A stretch of DNA of 64,000 bases from Streptomyces sp. NP160 (GCF_006335115.1 NZ_VDMJ01000024.1:244852-308851); one strand, 5' to 3'; positions 52,666 to 62,183 are shown, counted from the first letter of the stretch. Translations and numbers: made by a program. Notes: a model not told the origin generated them from the sequence alone.

Positions 52666-52671
52666 TACAGT
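52666..52671 (+). promoter_or_regulatory. -10 element of ctaB (TACAGT)
   Basis: TACAGT lies 10 nt before GTG 52682 and about 85 nt before GTG 52757. It is the best hexamer in the ctaB-tkt gap. Confidence 0.4.
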
Positions 52672-52756
52672 GGGCCCGACCGTGCCCTGGAGACCGACGC
52701 CCCCTGCCCGGAGGCGGGTCGCCAGCCCCCTGCTCCAGCGAGGACCGCGACCGCTC

Positions 52757-53701
52757 GTGACCGCCGTCGAGGACGCCCGTGGCGCCCGCTCCCGCTGGAC
52801 CCGGCGCCAGCGGGTGGCCGGCTTCGTCGCACTGACCAAGCCGCGCATCATCGAGCTGCTCCTCATGACGACGGTGCCGACTATGATGCTCGCGCAGCGC
52901 GGCCTGCCGCCCCTGTGGCTGCTCGGCGCCACCCTCGTGGGCGGGACGCTGGCAGCGGGCAGCGCCAACGCCCTCAACTGCTACATCGACCGCGACATCG
53001 ACATGCGGATGCACCGCACGGGCAAGCGCCCGCTGGTCACCGGCGTGGTCTCGCCGCGCGAGGCGCTCGTCTTCGGCCTGGTGCTCGGCGTGCTGTCGGT
53101 GGCGTGGCTCGGGCTGGTCGTCAACGGGCTCTCGGCGCTGCTCGCGGCGCTGGCGATCGCCTTCTACGTGGTCGTCTACACGCTCGGCCTCAAGCGCCGC
53201 ACCAGCCAGAACATCGTCTGGGGCGGGGCGGCCGGCTGCATGCCGGTGCTCATCGGCTGGTCCGCCGTGACCGGCTCGCTGAGCTGGACGCCCTGGGTGC
53301 TCTTCGCGGTCATCTTCCTCTGGACCCCGCCGCACTACTGGCCCCTGTCCATCAAGTACCGCGCCGACTACGCCGAGGTCGGCGTGCCGATGCTGCCGGT
53401 GGTCGCGTCCCCGCTCACCGTGGGCCGGCAGGTGGTGGCGTACGCCTGGGCGATGGTCGCGGCGACGCTCGTGCTCGTGCCGATCGCGCCGACCGGCCCG
53501 GTGTACGCCGTCGCCTCGGTGCTGCTGGGCGGCTGGTTCCTCCTCGAGTCGCACGCGCTGCTCCGGCGCGCCAAGCGCGTCACCTCTGCCGACGAGGTCG
53601 GCGCCATGCGCCTGTTCCACACCTCGATCAGCTACCTGACGCTGCTCTTCCTGGCGCTCGCCGTGGACGCCGTCGTCCCGCTGCAGCCGCTCTTCTCCTG
53701 A
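52757..53701 (+). CDS. ctaB: Protoheme IX farnesyltransferase (heme O synthase)
   Basis: 314 residues with about 8-9 membrane spans. It attaches a farnesyl group to heme B, giving heme O for cytochrome oxidase. The UbiA-type metal motif is [15 protein letters not shown] (NxxxDxxxD), with [19 protein letters not shown] upstream and the second Asp motif around [19 protein letters not shown] 52757 has a distant GAGGA; GTG 52682 would add 25 residues and sit just after the -10, so the start is uncertain. ctaA follows on the opposite strand. Confidence 0.95.
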   Translation: MTAVEDARGARSRWTRRQRVAGFVALTKPRIIELLLMTTVPTMMLAQRGLPPLWLLGATLVGGTLAAGSANALNCYIDRDIDMRMHRTGKRPLVTGVVSPREALVFGLVLGVLSVAWLGLVVNGLSALLAALAIAFYVVVYTLGLKRRTSQNIVWGGAAGCMPVLIGWSAVTGSLSWTPWVLFAVIFLWTPPHYWPLSIKYRADYAEVGVPMLPVVASPLTVGRQVVAYAWAMVAATLVLVPIAPTGPVYAVASVLLGGWFLLESHALLRRAKRVTSADEVGAMRLFHTSISYLTLLFLALAVDAVVPLQPLFS

Positions 53702-53738
53702 TCCGCTGACGCGCTGGCCGACCGCTCGCTGACCGCCT

Positions 53739-53778
53739 GACGGGCGCAGCAGGCCCCACCAGGGCCGGCTGCGCCGTC
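53739..53778. terminator. Hairpin between convergent ctaB and ctaA
   Basis: gacgggcgcagc and gctgcgccgtc pair over 11 bp with one bulged G. The remaining 53779-53931 is GC-rich without a gene that I can support. Confidence 0.45.
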
Positions 53779-53931
53779 CGTCGTCGCCCTGGGCTCCCCG
53801 TGCCGGTCAGGACGCGGCGCGGAGCACCCCACGGCCCGCTGCCGAGCGCACGGGTGCGAACCCCACGGGCAGGACCAGCCCGTTCCCGATCCCGTCCTCC
53901 GCGCCGCGACAGGGGCCGCGCGGCGGAGGCG

Positions 53932-54906
53932 TCAGGCGGTGCGGGGGAGCGCGGCGCCGGTGCGCTCGCGCAGCGACGTCCACAGCGCCGTCACGGCCAC
54001 CACGAGCAGGCAGGCGCCCAGCATGTGCAGCGCCACGAGCGGCACCGGCAGGGCGGTGGCGTACTGCACGTAGCCGACGGCCCCCTGCAGGACCACCACG
54101 CCGAGCACCCACCAGCCGCGGCGCCTCGCCGCGGCGGGAGACGGCGAGGTGTGCAGGGCCACCAGGAGGCCGACCAGGAGGCCGACCAGCAGCAGCACGA
54201 GGTCGGCGTGGAGCCAGCTGACGGTGCGGGGGTCGAGGGCGTAGCGGGCGGGCTCCTCGGCGTCGCCGGAGTGCGGGCCGGCGCCCGTGACCACGGTGCC
54301 GACGGCGAGGACGGCGGCCGTGACCGCCGCCAGGCCCACCCCGAGCAGCCGGACGGCGCGGTGCACCAGCGGACGCGGCGGCCCGTCGCCCTCCACCGCC
54401 CGCAGCAGCAGCAGGGTGGAGGCCGCGACCAGCACCATCGACACGAGGAAGTGCACCGACACGGTGATCGGCGACAGGCGCGTCAGCACCGTGATGCCGC
54501 CGATCACGGCCTGCAGGAGCACCCCCACGACGGGCACGGCGGCGAGGGCGCGCAGGCGGCGGCGGGGTGCGCCGTCCGGCCCGCGCAGCCGCCACACCGC
54601 CACGAGCGCGGCCACCGCGAGCACGAGCACGAGGAACGTCAGCGTGCGGTTGCCGAACTCGATGTACTTGTGGAAGCCCTCCTCCTGGTGGACGGTCGGC
54701 ACGTAGGAGCCGGGGGCGCACTGCGGCCACGTGGGGCAGCCCAGGCCGGAGCCGGTGAGGCGCACCAGCCCACCGGTGACGACGATGCCGACCTCCGCGA
54801 CGAGGTTGGCCAGCAGCACGGCGCGGGTGCCGCGGCCGAGGCCGCCGGCCGCGGGCCCCTGCGGCGAGGGCGTCGCGGAGCCGTGGCGGGCCGTGGTGCT
54901 GGTCAC
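53932..54906 (-). CDS. ctaA: Heme A synthase
   Basis: 324 residues with about 8 membrane spans. It oxidises heme O to heme A, working after CtaB. Conserved histidines lie in VPTVHQEEGFHKYIEFGNR, TVSVHFLVSM, SWLHADLVLL and VALHMLGAC, and the CPTWPQC cysteine pair is in the first outer loop. LTGSGLGCPTWPQCAPGSYVP is a family hallmark. ATG 54906 was chosen; a longer frame to 54958 is in another phase. Confidence 0.94.
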   Translation of the reverse strand: MTSTTARHGSATPSPQGPAAGGLGRGTRAVLLANLVAEVGIVVTGGLVRLTGSGLGCPTWPQCAPGSYVPTVHQEEGFHKYIEFGNRTLTFLVLVLAVAALVAVWRLRGPDGAPRRRLRALAAVPVVGVLLQAVIGGITVLTRLSPITVSVHFLVSMVLVAASTLLLLRAVEGDGPPRPLVHRAVRLLGVGLAAVTAAVLAVGTVVTGAGPHSGDAEEPARYALDPRTVSWLHADLVLLLVGLLVGLLVALHTSPSPAAARRRGWWVLGVVVLQGAVGYVQYATALPVPLVALHMLGACLLVVAVTALWTSLRERTGAALPRTA

Positions 54907-54991
54907 CCCAGAAGGGTAGGCGGGCGCGGGGACCGCTCCGGCCGTCCGGCGGCGCCACCGGCTGTCGGGTGCGCCACAGCGCGCGGCCCGG

Positions 54992-55795
54992 TCAGCTCCA
55001 GCGGAAGGTGCGCACCACCAGCGCGCCGGCGAGCGCGGCCCAGACGACGAGCACCGCGCACGGACCCAGCGCGAGCGAGCCGTCGAGCGCAGCGGCCCGC
55101 ACGGCGTCCCCCAGGGCCGCGGACGGCAGCAGCGCGAGCAGCGGACCGGCGGCCCCCGCGGCCTCGCGGGGCACCAGCAGGCCCGCCCCGGCGAGCAGGA
55201 CCCACGCCAGGTTGGCCACGGCCAGCACCGCCTCGGCGCGCAGCGACCCCGCCAGCAGCAGGGCGAGCGCCGCGAAGGCGGCGGTGCCGAGGAGCAGGGC
55301 CAGGAGCAGCAGCGGCACCGCGGCCGGGCCGGCGGCCAGCGGCCGCCACCCCAGCGCGAGCGCCAGCGCGCCGAGCACCACCACCTGCAGCGCCTCGACG
55401 GCGAGCACGGCCAGGCCCCGTCCCAGCAGCAGCCCCGACCTGCCCAGCGGCGTGGTGGCCAGCAGCCGCAGCACCCCGTAGCGGCGGTCGAAGCCGAGAG
55501 CGATGGCCTGCCCGGTGAAGGCCGTGGAGAGTACCGCCAGGCCCAGCACCCCGGGCGCGACGACGTCGATGCGCGGCAGCTGCGCCAGCGACGCGGGGAC
55601 GACGACGGCCCCCACGGGCGTGCGCGCCAGCACCAGCAGCGCCAGCGCGGGCAGGAAGAGGCTGACGAGCAGCTGCTCGCCGTTGCGCAGCAGCACGCCC
55701 ACCTCGAAGCGGGCCTGGGCGAGCACGCGCCGGGCGGGCGGCGCGGCGGCGCCGCCGGGCGTCAGGACGAGCCCGTCCGCCGTCGTCGTCCTCAT
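54992..55795 (-). CDS. ABC exporter permease (ABC-2 type)
   Basis: 267 residues with about 6 membrane spans (for example LGLAVLSTAFTGQAIALGF, VVVLGALALALGW, FAALALLLAGSL). It pairs with the ATPase encoded just upstream; the two overlap by ATGA. The pattern FDRRYGVLRLLATTPLGRSGLL is typical of ABC-2 membrane proteins. A similar exporter pair lies between the ctaA and suf genes in other actinobacteria, including mycobacteria, but its cargo is unknown. Confidence 0.85.
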   Translation of the reverse strand: MRTTTADGLVLTPGGAAAPPARRVLAQARFEVGVLLRNGEQLLVSLFLPALALLVLARTPVGAVVVPASLAQLPRIDVVAPGVLGLAVLSTAFTGQAIALGFDRRYGVLRLLATTPLGRSGLLLGRGLAVLAVEALQVVVLGALALALGWRPLAAGPAAVPLLLLALLLGTAAFAALALLLAGSLRAEAVLAVANLAWVLLAGAGLLVPREAAGAAGPLLALLPSAALGDAVRAAALDGSLALGPCAVLVVWAALAGALVVRTFRWS

Positions 55796-56748
55796 GCCGC
55801 CCACCGCGACGGACCTCCGGTCAGCTCGAGCACGACGTCCTCCAGGGAGCGCCGCCCCACGGCCAGGCCCTCCGGCAGCACTCCCTGGGCGGCGCACCAG
55901 GAGGCGGCGGTGGCCACCACCTGCGGGTCGACGGCGCCGGGCTGCAGGGCCGTCACCTCGTAGCGCCCGGGCTCGGCCTCGTCGGTGGCCACGGTGGTGG
56001 GCAGGGCGGAGCGCAGCGCCTCCAGCGGCAGGCCGGCGGGGGCGCCGAAGCGCAGCACCTCCGGGCCCGAGGACGTCAGCTGCGCCACCGTGCCGGAGGC
56101 CACGGCGCGGCCGTCTCGGACGACGACGACGGCGTCGGCGAGGCGCTCGGCCTCGGCCATGGAGTGCGTGGTGAGCACCACGGCCGCGCCCGCGGCGCGC
56201 AGCTGCTCCAGCAGGTCCCAGACCACGGCGCGGGCGTGCGGGTCCAGGCCGGTGCTGGGCTCGTCGAGGAAGGCGAGCTCGGGGCGCCCGACCACGGCGC
56301 ACGCCAGCGCCAGGCGCTGCTTCTGCCCGCCGGACAGGCGGCGCACGTTCGTCCGCCCGAACTCGTCGATCCCCAGCAGGCGGGCCAGCGCGGGGACGTC
56401 CATGGGGTCGGAGTGCTGCGCGGCCACCAGCCGCAGCACGGCCTCGGCGGGGGCGCCGCCGGGCAGGCCGCCGTCCTGCAGGAGCACGCCGGTGCGCGCC
56501 GCCAGGGCGCGGCCGTCGGTGCGCGGGTCGAGCCCGAGGACCTCCAGGCCGCCCCCGTCGGGGCGGCGCAGCCCGGTGCAGCACTCGACGAGCGTGGTCT
56601 TCCCGGCGCCGTTCGGGCCGAGGACGGCCGTCACGGCGCCCCGCTGCGCCTCGAGGTCCAGGCCGTCGAGCGCGGTGCGGCGGCCGTACCGCTTGACCAG
56701 GCCGCGCACCACCAGCGCGGCGGCGGCGTCGCCGCGGGGTGGGAGCAC
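55792..56748 (-). CDS. ABC exporter ATP-binding protein
   Basis: 318 residues. Walker A is GPNGAGKTT, the signature LSGGQKQR, Walker B LAFLDEPSTGLDP and the switch TTHSMAEAE, all of the drug/ABC-2 exporter (CcmA/DrrA) class. The C-terminal 90 residues form an extra regulatory-like domain ending VLELTGGPSRWAA. It is first in a two-gene unit and diverges from sufR across a 127-bp gap that contains a CRP-like dyad. Cargo unknown; conserved placement next to heme A and Fe-S genes is suggestive only. Confidence 0.88.
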   Translation of the reverse strand: MLPPRGDAAAALVVRGLVKRYGRRTALDGLDLEAQRGAVTAVLGPNGAGKTTLVECCTGLRRPDGGGLEVLGLDPRTDGRALAARTGVLLQDGGLPGGAPAEAVLRLVAAQHSDPMDVPALARLLGIDEFGRTNVRRLSGGQKQRLALACAVVGRPELAFLDEPSTGLDPHARAVVWDLLEQLRAAGAAVVLTTHSMAEAERLADAVVVVRDGRAVASGTVAQLTSSGPEVLRFGAPAGLPLEALRSALPTTVATDEAEPGRYEVTALQPGAVDPQVVATAASWCAAQGVLPEGLAVGRRSLEDVVLELTGGPSRWAA

Positions 56749-56800
56749 GTCGGGAGTCTAGGTCGGCCGCCGGCGGGCCTCCCGCTGCGTGATCGCCGGT

Positions 56801-56818
56801 GCGTGACCGTGCTCACGC
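56801..56818. promoter_or_regulatory. CRP-like dyad between the ABC exporter and sufR
   Basis: GCGTGA-N6-TCACGC is a perfect 6-bp inverted repeat. Its core GTG-N8-CAC matches the actinobacterial CRP pattern TGTGA-N6-TCACA at all but the outer base of each arm. It lies 58 bp upstream of sufR and 53 bp upstream of the ABC ATPase, so it could affect both divergent units. Near the sufR start there is also CACCATGGTG (56864-56873), another small palindrome. Confidence 0.5.
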
Positions 56819-56875
56819 CCGCTCACCCCTGATCAGCGGCGCTGCGGGGGAAGGGGATTAGGGCACCATGGTGTT

Positions 56876-57718
56876 GTGCAAAGCATGGACACCTCCGAGA
56901 CCCCGGGCGTCGCGCACGCCTCGGCGGCGCCGGAGCTGGCCGCGGCGAGCACCCGGGAGCGCGTCTCGCGCACCGTGCTGGCGCGCGGTCCGGTGACGGC
57001 CGCGCAGCTCGCGGCGGACCTCGGCATCACCCCCGCCGCCGTGCGCCGCCACCTGGACGCCCTCGCCGCCGACGGCCTCGTGCGCCAGGCGCCCCTGCCC
57101 GCCGGTGCCGCCGGCCGCGGCCCGGGCCGCCCCGCCCGGGGGTGGGTGGCCACGCAGGCCGGCCACGCCGCCGCCCCGGGCGCCTACGACGACCTCGCCG
57201 CGGCCGCTCTCAGCGCCCTCGAGCGCGAGGCCGGCCACGAGGCGCTGGAGCGGTTCGCCCGCCAGCGCGCCGACGAGCTGGTGGCCCGCCACCGCCCGAG
57301 CGTGGACGCCGCCGGCGCCGCCCCCGCGGCGCGCGCCGGAGCGCTCGCCGAGGCCCTCACCGCCGACGGCTACGCTGCCCGCACCGCCGTCCTCGGCAGC
57401 CCGCGCAGGTCCGCCGCAGCGCCGGGACCGGGCCAGGCGCCGGTGCCGACCGCGCTCCAGCTGGTGCAGGGCCACTGCCCCGTGCAGGCCGTCGCCGGCA
57501 GGCACCCCGAGCTGTGCGAGGCGGAGACCGCCGCCTTCGCCCGCCTCATCGGCGCGCCGGTCCGCCGGCTGGCCACCCTGGCCGCCGGCCACCACGCGTG
57601 CACCACGCACGTGACGACCACCACGAGCAGCCCCACCAGCACGCCGACGAGCACGCAGACCAGCAGCACCCGACAGACCCCGCAGACGTCGCACCCCACC
57701 CAGGGACGGAGCGCATGA
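56876..57718 (+). CDS. sufR: SufR-type Fe-S-sensing transcriptional repressor
   Basis: 280 residues. A DeoR/ArsR-like winged HTH (about 30-90: [30 protein letters not shown]) is followed by a C-terminal domain with cysteines in [17 protein letters not shown] and HHACTTHV, the cluster-ligand pattern of SufR. Holo-SufR represses the suf operon when clusters are plentiful. The protein ends in an odd Thr/Ser/Pro-rich tail of about 34 residues. GTG 56876 is given; in-frame ATG 56885 is an alternative. Its stop overlaps the sufB start (ATGA). Confidence 0.92.
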   Translation: MQSMDTSETPGVAHASAAPELAAASTRERVSRTVLARGPVTAAQLAADLGITPAAVRRHLDALAADGLVRQAPLPAGAAGRGPGRPARGWVATQAGHAAAPGAYDDLAAAALSALEREAGHEALERFARQRADELVARHRPSVDAAGAAPAARAGALAEALTADGYAARTAVLGSPRRSAAAPGPGQAPVPTALQLVQGHCPVQAVAGRHPELCEAETAAFARLIGAPVRRLATLAAGHHACTTHVTTTTSSPTSTPTSTQTSSTRQTPQTSHPTQGRSA

Positions 57719-59157
57719 GCACAGACACCAGCCCCGAGCTCAACGACATCGAGGCTCGCAACCCCGAGCTCGCCGGTCTCGGCACCTACCAGTACGGCTG
57801 GGCGGACCCCGACGCCGCCGGCGAGACCGCCCGCCGCGGCCTGTCCGAGGACGTCGTGCGCGACATCTCCGCTCGCAAGGGCGAGCCCGAGTGGATGCTG
57901 CGCACCCGCCTCAAGGCGCTGAAGATGTTCGGCCGCAAGCCCATGCCCGACTGGGGCAGCGACCTGTCCGAGATCGACTTCGAGAACATCAAGTACTTCG
58001 TCAAGTCGACCGAGAAGCAGGCCACCAGCTGGGACGACCTCCCGGCCGACATCAAGAGCACCTACGACCGGCTCGGCATCCCCGAGGCGGAGAAGCAGCG
58101 CCTGGTCGCCGGCGTCGCCGCGCAGTACGAGTCCGAGGTGGTCTACCACCAGATCAACGAGGAGCTCGAGCGCCAGGGCGTCATCTTCCTGGACACCGAC
58201 TCCGGGATGCGCGAGCACCCGGAGCTGTTCCAGGAGTACTTCGGCTCCGTGATCCCCCCGGGCGACAACAAGTTCGCCGCACTCAACACGGCCGTGTGGT
58301 CGGGCGGGTCCTTCATCTACGTGCCGCCGGGCGTGCACGTGGAGATCCCGCTGCAGGCCTACTTCCGGATCAACACCGAGAACATGGGCCAGTTCGAGCG
58401 GACGCTGATCATCGCCGACGAGGGCTCCTACGTGCACTACGTCGAGGGCTGCACGGCGCCGATCTACAAGTCGGACTCGCTGCACTCCGCGGTGGTCGAG
58501 ATCGTCGTGAAGAAGAACGCCCGCGTGCGCTACACGACCATCCAGAACTGGTCGAACAACGTCTACAACCTCGTCACCAAGCGGGCGACCGCGGCCGAGG
58601 GCGCCACCATGGAGTGGATCGACGGCAACATCGGCTCCAAGGTGACGATGAAGTACCCGGCGATCTTCCTCATGGGCGAGCACGCCAAGGGCGAGACGCT
58701 GTCCATCGCCTTCGCCGGCGAGGGCCAGCACCAGGACGCCGGCGCCAAGATGGTGCACGCCGCGCCGCACACCTCCAGCTCGATCATCTCCAAGTCGGTG
58801 GCGCGCGGCGGTGGCCGCAGCTCCTACCGCGGCCTGGTCCAGGTGCTCGAGGGCGCCGGGCACTCGGCGTCGACGGTGCGCTGCGACGCGCTCCTGGTCG
58901 ACTCGATCAGCCGCTCCGACACCTACCCCTACGTCGACGTCCGCGAGGACGACGTCTCCATGGGGCACGAGGCGACCGTCTCGAAGGTCTCCGAGGACCA
59001 GCTCTTCTACCTCATGAGCCGCGGCATGGCCGAGGACGAGGCGATGGCGATGATCGTGCGCGGCTTCATCGAGCCCATCGCCCGGGAGCTGCCGATGGAG
59101 TACGCCCTCGAGCTCAACCGGCTCATCGAGCTGCAGATGGAAGGAGCGGTCGGCTGA
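57715..59157 (+). CDS. sufB: Fe-S cluster assembly protein SufB
   Basis: 480 residues. The core scaffold subunit of the SufBCD complex on which clusters form. Seen are the N-terminal SRKGEP-like [60 protein letters not shown] with its cysteine, [13 protein letters not shown], and the late [20 protein letters not shown] with a conserved cysteine. ATG 57715 overlaps the sufR stop. No intein interrupts it, unlike mycobacterial SufB. sufD follows after 2 bp. Confidence 0.97.
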   Translation: MSTDTSPELNDIEARNPELAGLGTYQYGWADPDAAGETARRGLSEDVVRDISARKGEPEWMLRTRLKALKMFGRKPMPDWGSDLSEIDFENIKYFVKSTEKQATSWDDLPADIKSTYDRLGIPEAEKQRLVAGVAAQYESEVVYHQINEELERQGVIFLDTDSGMREHPELFQEYFGSVIPPGDNKFAALNTAVWSGGSFIYVPPGVHVEIPLQAYFRINTENMGQFERTLIIADEGSYVHYVEGCTAPIYKSDSLHSAVVEIVVKKNARVRYTTIQNWSNNVYNLVTKRATAAEGATMEWIDGNIGSKVTMKYPAIFLMGEHAKGETLSIAFAGEGQHQDAGAKMVHAAPHTSSSIISKSVARGGGRSSYRGLVQVLEGAGHSASTVRCDALLVDSISRSDTYPYVDVREDDVSMGHEATVSKVSEDQLFYLMSRGMAEDEAMAMIVRGFIEPIARELPMEYALELNRLIELQMEGAVG

Positions 59158-59159
59158 GC

Positions 59160-60581
59160 ATGGCTGACACGTCCAACAGCACCACCACCCCCGCCGACGT
59201 CCAGACCGACGAGCACCTCGGTCTGGACGGCCTGGACGCCGGCCGCGATGACCTCGCGCTGGACCTGCCCGGGGGCGCTCCCGCAGCGCTCACCGCGGTG
59301 CAGGACGCACCGGCCGTGCCGGACGGCGGCTCGCCCGTGGGCTCGGCGCCGGCGCAGCACGGCCTGAACGCGCACAGCCACGGAGCGGGCGTCCCCGCCA
59401 CCAACCGGGCCGAGCGCCGCACGTCGTTCGACCTCGCGGACTTCCCGGTGCCCAGCGGGCGCGAGGAGGAGTGGCGCTTCACCCCCGTCGACCGCGCCCG
59501 GGACCTGTTCGAGCCGGCCGGCGGCGCCGCCGCCGGCCTGCGGGTGCAGGTCACGGCCGCGGACGGCGTCACGCACCGCCGGTCCTCGGACGGGGCGGGC
59601 CGCGCCGGGAAGGGCTTCGTGCCCGGTGACCGCGCGGCGGCCGTGGCGTGGGCCGACGCCGCCTCGGCGGGTGCCGTCGACGTGGTCGCCATCGCCCCCG
59701 AGGCCGACCTCGCCGAGCCGGTGCTCGTGCGGGTCGCCAGCGACGCCCCGCGCTCGGCCGGCCACCTGGTCGTGCAGGCCGGTCCGTACAGCCGCGCCAC
59801 CGTGGTGCTGGACCACTCCGGCTCCGGCCACGTCGGCAGCGGCGTGGAGGCCGTGGTCGGCGAGGGCGCGCACCTCGTGCTGGTCAGCGTGCACCAGTGG
59901 GAGGACGACGCCGTGCACCTCGCGCAGCACGACCTCCTCGTGGGCCGCGACGCGACCGTCAAGCACGTCGTGGTCACCCTGGGCGGCTCCCTGGTCCGCG
60001 TCGGCTCGACCGTCCGCTACGACGGCCCCGGCGGCGACGCGACCCTGCTGGGCGTGTACTTCTCCGACGCCGGCCAGCACCTGGAGCACCGCTCCTTCGT
60101 CGACCACGAGGCGGCCAACTGCCGCTCCAACGTCACGTACAAGGGCGCGCTGCAGGGCGAGACCGCCCGCGCGGTCTGGGTCGGTGACGTGCTCATCCGC
60201 GCGAGCGCGCTGGGCACCGACACCTACGAGCTGAACCGCAACCTCGTCCTCACCGACGGCGCCCGCGCCGACTCGGTGCCCAACCTCGAGATCGAGACCG
60301 GCGAGATCGTCGGCGCCGGCCACGCCAGCGCCACCGGCCGCTTCGACGACGAGCAGCTCTTCTACCTGCAGAGCCGCGGCATCCCGGAGGACCAGGCCCG
60401 CCGCATGGTGGTCCGCGCGTTCTTCGCCGACGTGCTGCAGCAGATCGGCGTCCGCTCGGTCACCGACCAGCTGATGGCCGCCATCGAGGCCGAGCTCGAG
60501 CTGGGCGAGGGCGAGGGGCCCGAGGACCTCCCCGTCGTCGCCGACGGCGTCGAGGCGGAGCTCGCCGGCTCCCGCCTGTGA
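59160..60581 (+). CDS. sufD: Fe-S cluster assembly protein SufD
   Basis: 473 residues. The SufB partner in SufBCD, with the same right-handed beta-helix core (HLVLVSVHQWEDDAVHLAQHD, ARAVWVGDVLIRASALGTDTYELNRNL, then DEQLFYLQSRGIPEDQARRM). The conserved late histidine region is present. The first 85 residues are Asp/Ala/Gly-rich, before the FPVPSGREEEWRFTP motif that opens the usual protein; this extension is unusually long. It ends by overlapping the Rieske gene (GTGA). Confidence 0.94.
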   Translation: MADTSNSTTTPADVQTDEHLGLDGLDAGRDDLALDLPGGAPAALTAVQDAPAVPDGGSPVGSAPAQHGLNAHSHGAGVPATNRAERRTSFDLADFPVPSGREEEWRFTPVDRARDLFEPAGGAAAGLRVQVTAADGVTHRRSSDGAGRAGKGFVPGDRAAAVAWADAASAGAVDVVAIAPEADLAEPVLVRVASDAPRSAGHLVVQAGPYSRATVVLDHSGSGHVGSGVEAVVGEGAHLVLVSVHQWEDDAVHLAQHDLLVGRDATVKHVVVTLGGSLVRVGSTVRYDGPGGDATLLGVYFSDAGQHLEHRSFVDHEAANCRSNVTYKGALQGETARAVWVGDVLIRASALGTDTYELNRNLVLTDGARADSVPNLEIETGEIVGAGHASATGRFDDEQLFYLQSRGIPEDQARRMVVRAFFADVLQQIGVRSVTDQLMAAIEAELELGEGEGPEDLPVVADGVEAELAGSRL

Positions 60582-60949
60582 GCGCGGACGCGGGGGCGGG
60601 CATGGTGCGCGTCTGCTCGGTGCGCGACGTCCCCGACCCGGGGGCGCTGCGCGTCGAGGTGCCGACCCCGTCGGGGACGGTGGCCGTCGCCGTCGTCCGC
60701 GACGAGGACGGCGAGCTGCACGCCGTCTCGGACACCTGCAGCCACCAGGCCGTCTCCCTGTCCGAGGGGGACGTCGAGGGCTGCATGATCGAGTGCTGGC
60801 TGCACGGGTCGGCGTTCGACCTGCGCACCGGGCGCCCGAGCGCGCTGCCCGCCGTCCACCCCGTGCCCGTGTACGCCCTGGCGGTGGACGGCGACGACGT
60901 GCTCGTCGACGCCACCGCCGACATCGGCCCCGCGGCCGAGGCGCGCTGA
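60578..60949 (+). CDS. Rieske-type ferredoxin in the suf operon
   Basis: 123 residues, soluble. The [2Fe-2S] ligand pairs are CSHQ (about 56-59) and CWLHGSAFD (about 74-82), as in small dioxygenase-type ferredoxins. The GTG start overlaps the sufD stop, and sufC follows 43 bp later, so it is an integral operon member. In other actinobacteria a similar gene sits between sufD and sufC; electron supply to cluster assembly is the natural guess, without proof from sequence. Confidence 0.9.
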   Translation: MSADAGAGMVRVCSVRDVPDPGALRVEVPTPSGTVAVAVVRDEDGELHAVSDTCSHQAVSLSEGDVEGCMIECWLHGSAFDLRTGRPSALPAVHPVPVYALAVDGDDVLVDATADIGPAAEAR

Positions 60950-60992
60950 GCGCGCCGACGAAGACCTGACTGAAGACCCGAGGAGCACCCGC

Positions 60993-61766
60993 ATGGCCAC
61001 TCTGGAGATCCGTGACCTCCACGTCACCGTGGACACCCCCGACGCCGGCGCCAAGGAGATCCTCCGCGGCGTCGACCTGACCGTCCGCGCGGGCGAGACC
61101 CACGCGATCATGGGCCCGAACGGGTCCGGCAAGTCGACGCTGGCGTACTCGATCGCCGGTCACCCCCGCTACACCGTCACCGGCGGCACCGTGACGCTGG
61201 ACGGCGAGGACGTGCTGGCCATGAGCGTGGACGAGCGCGCCCGCGCCGGCCTGTTCCTGGCCATGCAGTACCCCGTCGAGGTGCCGGGGGTGACGGTGTC
61301 CAACTTCCTGCGCACCGCCAAGACCGCCGTCTCCGGCGAGGCGCCGTCGCTGCGGCACTGGACCAAGGACGTCAAGAGCGCCATGGACGCGCTGCGCATG
61401 GACCCGGCCTTCGCCGAGCGCAACGTCAACGAGGGCTTCTCGGGCGGTGAGAAGAAGCGCCACGAGATCCTGCAGATGGAGCTGCTCAAGCCCAAGGTGG
61501 CCGTCCTCGACGAGACCGACTCCGGCCTCGACGTCGACGCGCTGCGCATCGTCTCCGAGGGCGTCAACCGCGTCCGCGAGACCGGCGAGACCGGCCTGCT
61601 GCTCATCACGCACTACACGCGCATCCTGCGGTACGTGAAGCCCGACTTCGTCCACGTCTTCGTGGCCGGCCGCGTGGCCGAGGAGGGCGGTCCGGAGCTG
61701 GCCGACGACCTCGAGGAGAACGGCTACGACCGCTTCCTCGACTCCTCCTCGCCGGTGACCGCCTGA
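60993..61766 (+). CDS. sufC: Fe-S cluster assembly ATPase SufC
   Basis: 257 residues. The ABC-type ATPase that drives the SufBCD scaffold. Walker A is GPNGSGKST, the SufC-type signature GFSGGEKKRHEIL, Walker B VAVLDETDSGLD, and the switch LLITHYTRIL. ATG 60993 follows GAGGAGC. Its stop is fused to the next start as TGATG. In most actinobacterial suf operons sufS and sufU come next; here they do not. Confidence 0.97.
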   Translation: MATLEIRDLHVTVDTPDAGAKEILRGVDLTVRAGETHAIMGPNGSGKSTLAYSIAGHPRYTVTGGTVTLDGEDVLAMSVDERARAGLFLAMQYPVEVPGVTVSNFLRTAKTAVSGEAPSLRHWTKDVKSAMDALRMDPAFAERNVNEGFSGGEKKRHEILQMELLKPKVAVLDETDSGLDVDALRIVSEGVNRVRETGETGLLLITHYTRILRYVKPDFVHVFVAGRVAEEGGPELADDLEENGYDRFLDSSSPVTA

Positions 61767-62080
61767 TGTCCGACGTCGACGTCGCGGACGTCGAGGAGGC
61801 CCTCAAGGACGTGGTCGACCCCGAGCTCGGCATCAACGTGGTCGACCTGGGCCTCGTCTACGGCCTGACCGTGGAGGAGCCGCGCACCGCGGTCATCGAC
61901 ATGACGCTCACCTCGGCGGCGTGCCCGCTGACCGAGGAGATCGAGGCGCAGGTGGCCCAGGTGCTCGACGGCGTGGTGGACGACCACCGCATCAACTGGG
62001 TGTGGATGCCGCCGTGGGACATGCAGAAGATCACCGACGACGGCCGCGACCAGCTGCGGGCGCTCGGCTTCAACGTCTGA
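61766..62080 (+). CDS. sufT: SufT/PaaD-like metal-sulfur cluster assembly factor
   Basis: 104 residues, a DUF59/MIP18 domain. The hallmarks are VVDPELGINVVDLGLVYGL and TLTSAACPLTEEIEAQV, where the cysteine is thought to take part in cluster transfer, and PPWDMQKITDDGRDQLRALGFNV at the end. It acts late, in delivering clusters to apoproteins. Its start is coupled to sufC by a 1-nt overlap. A strong terminator closes the operon. Confidence 0.94.
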   Translation: MSDVDVADVEEALKDVVDPELGINVVDLGLVYGLTVEEPRTAVIDMTLTSAACPLTEEIEAQVAQVLDGVVDDHRINWVWMPPWDMQKITDDGRDQLRALGFNV

Positions 62081-62090
62081 CGACCGACGT

Positions 62091-62139
62091 GCAGGACCCC
62101 GTCGCAGGCCCTCCCCGGGCCTGCCCGACGGGGTCCTGC
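62091..62139 (+). terminator. Terminator of the suf operon
   Basis: gcaggaccccgtcg / cgacggggtcctgc pair perfectly over 14 bp and enclose an inner caggcc/ggcctg stem. Eleven nt past the sufT stop. Confidence 0.8.
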
Positions 62140-62183
62140 GCGTCCGGCACCACGTCCGGCGCCACGTCCGTCGGAGCAGAGCG

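Noticed and set aside
53779-53931. Small gene or RNA between ctaB and ctaA
   Set aside because: GC-rich with weak inverted repeats but no convincing frame or known RNA motif.
53807-54958. Alternative long frame over ctaA
   Set aside because: Different phase from the heme A synthase motifs and Arg/Pro-rich; a shadow.
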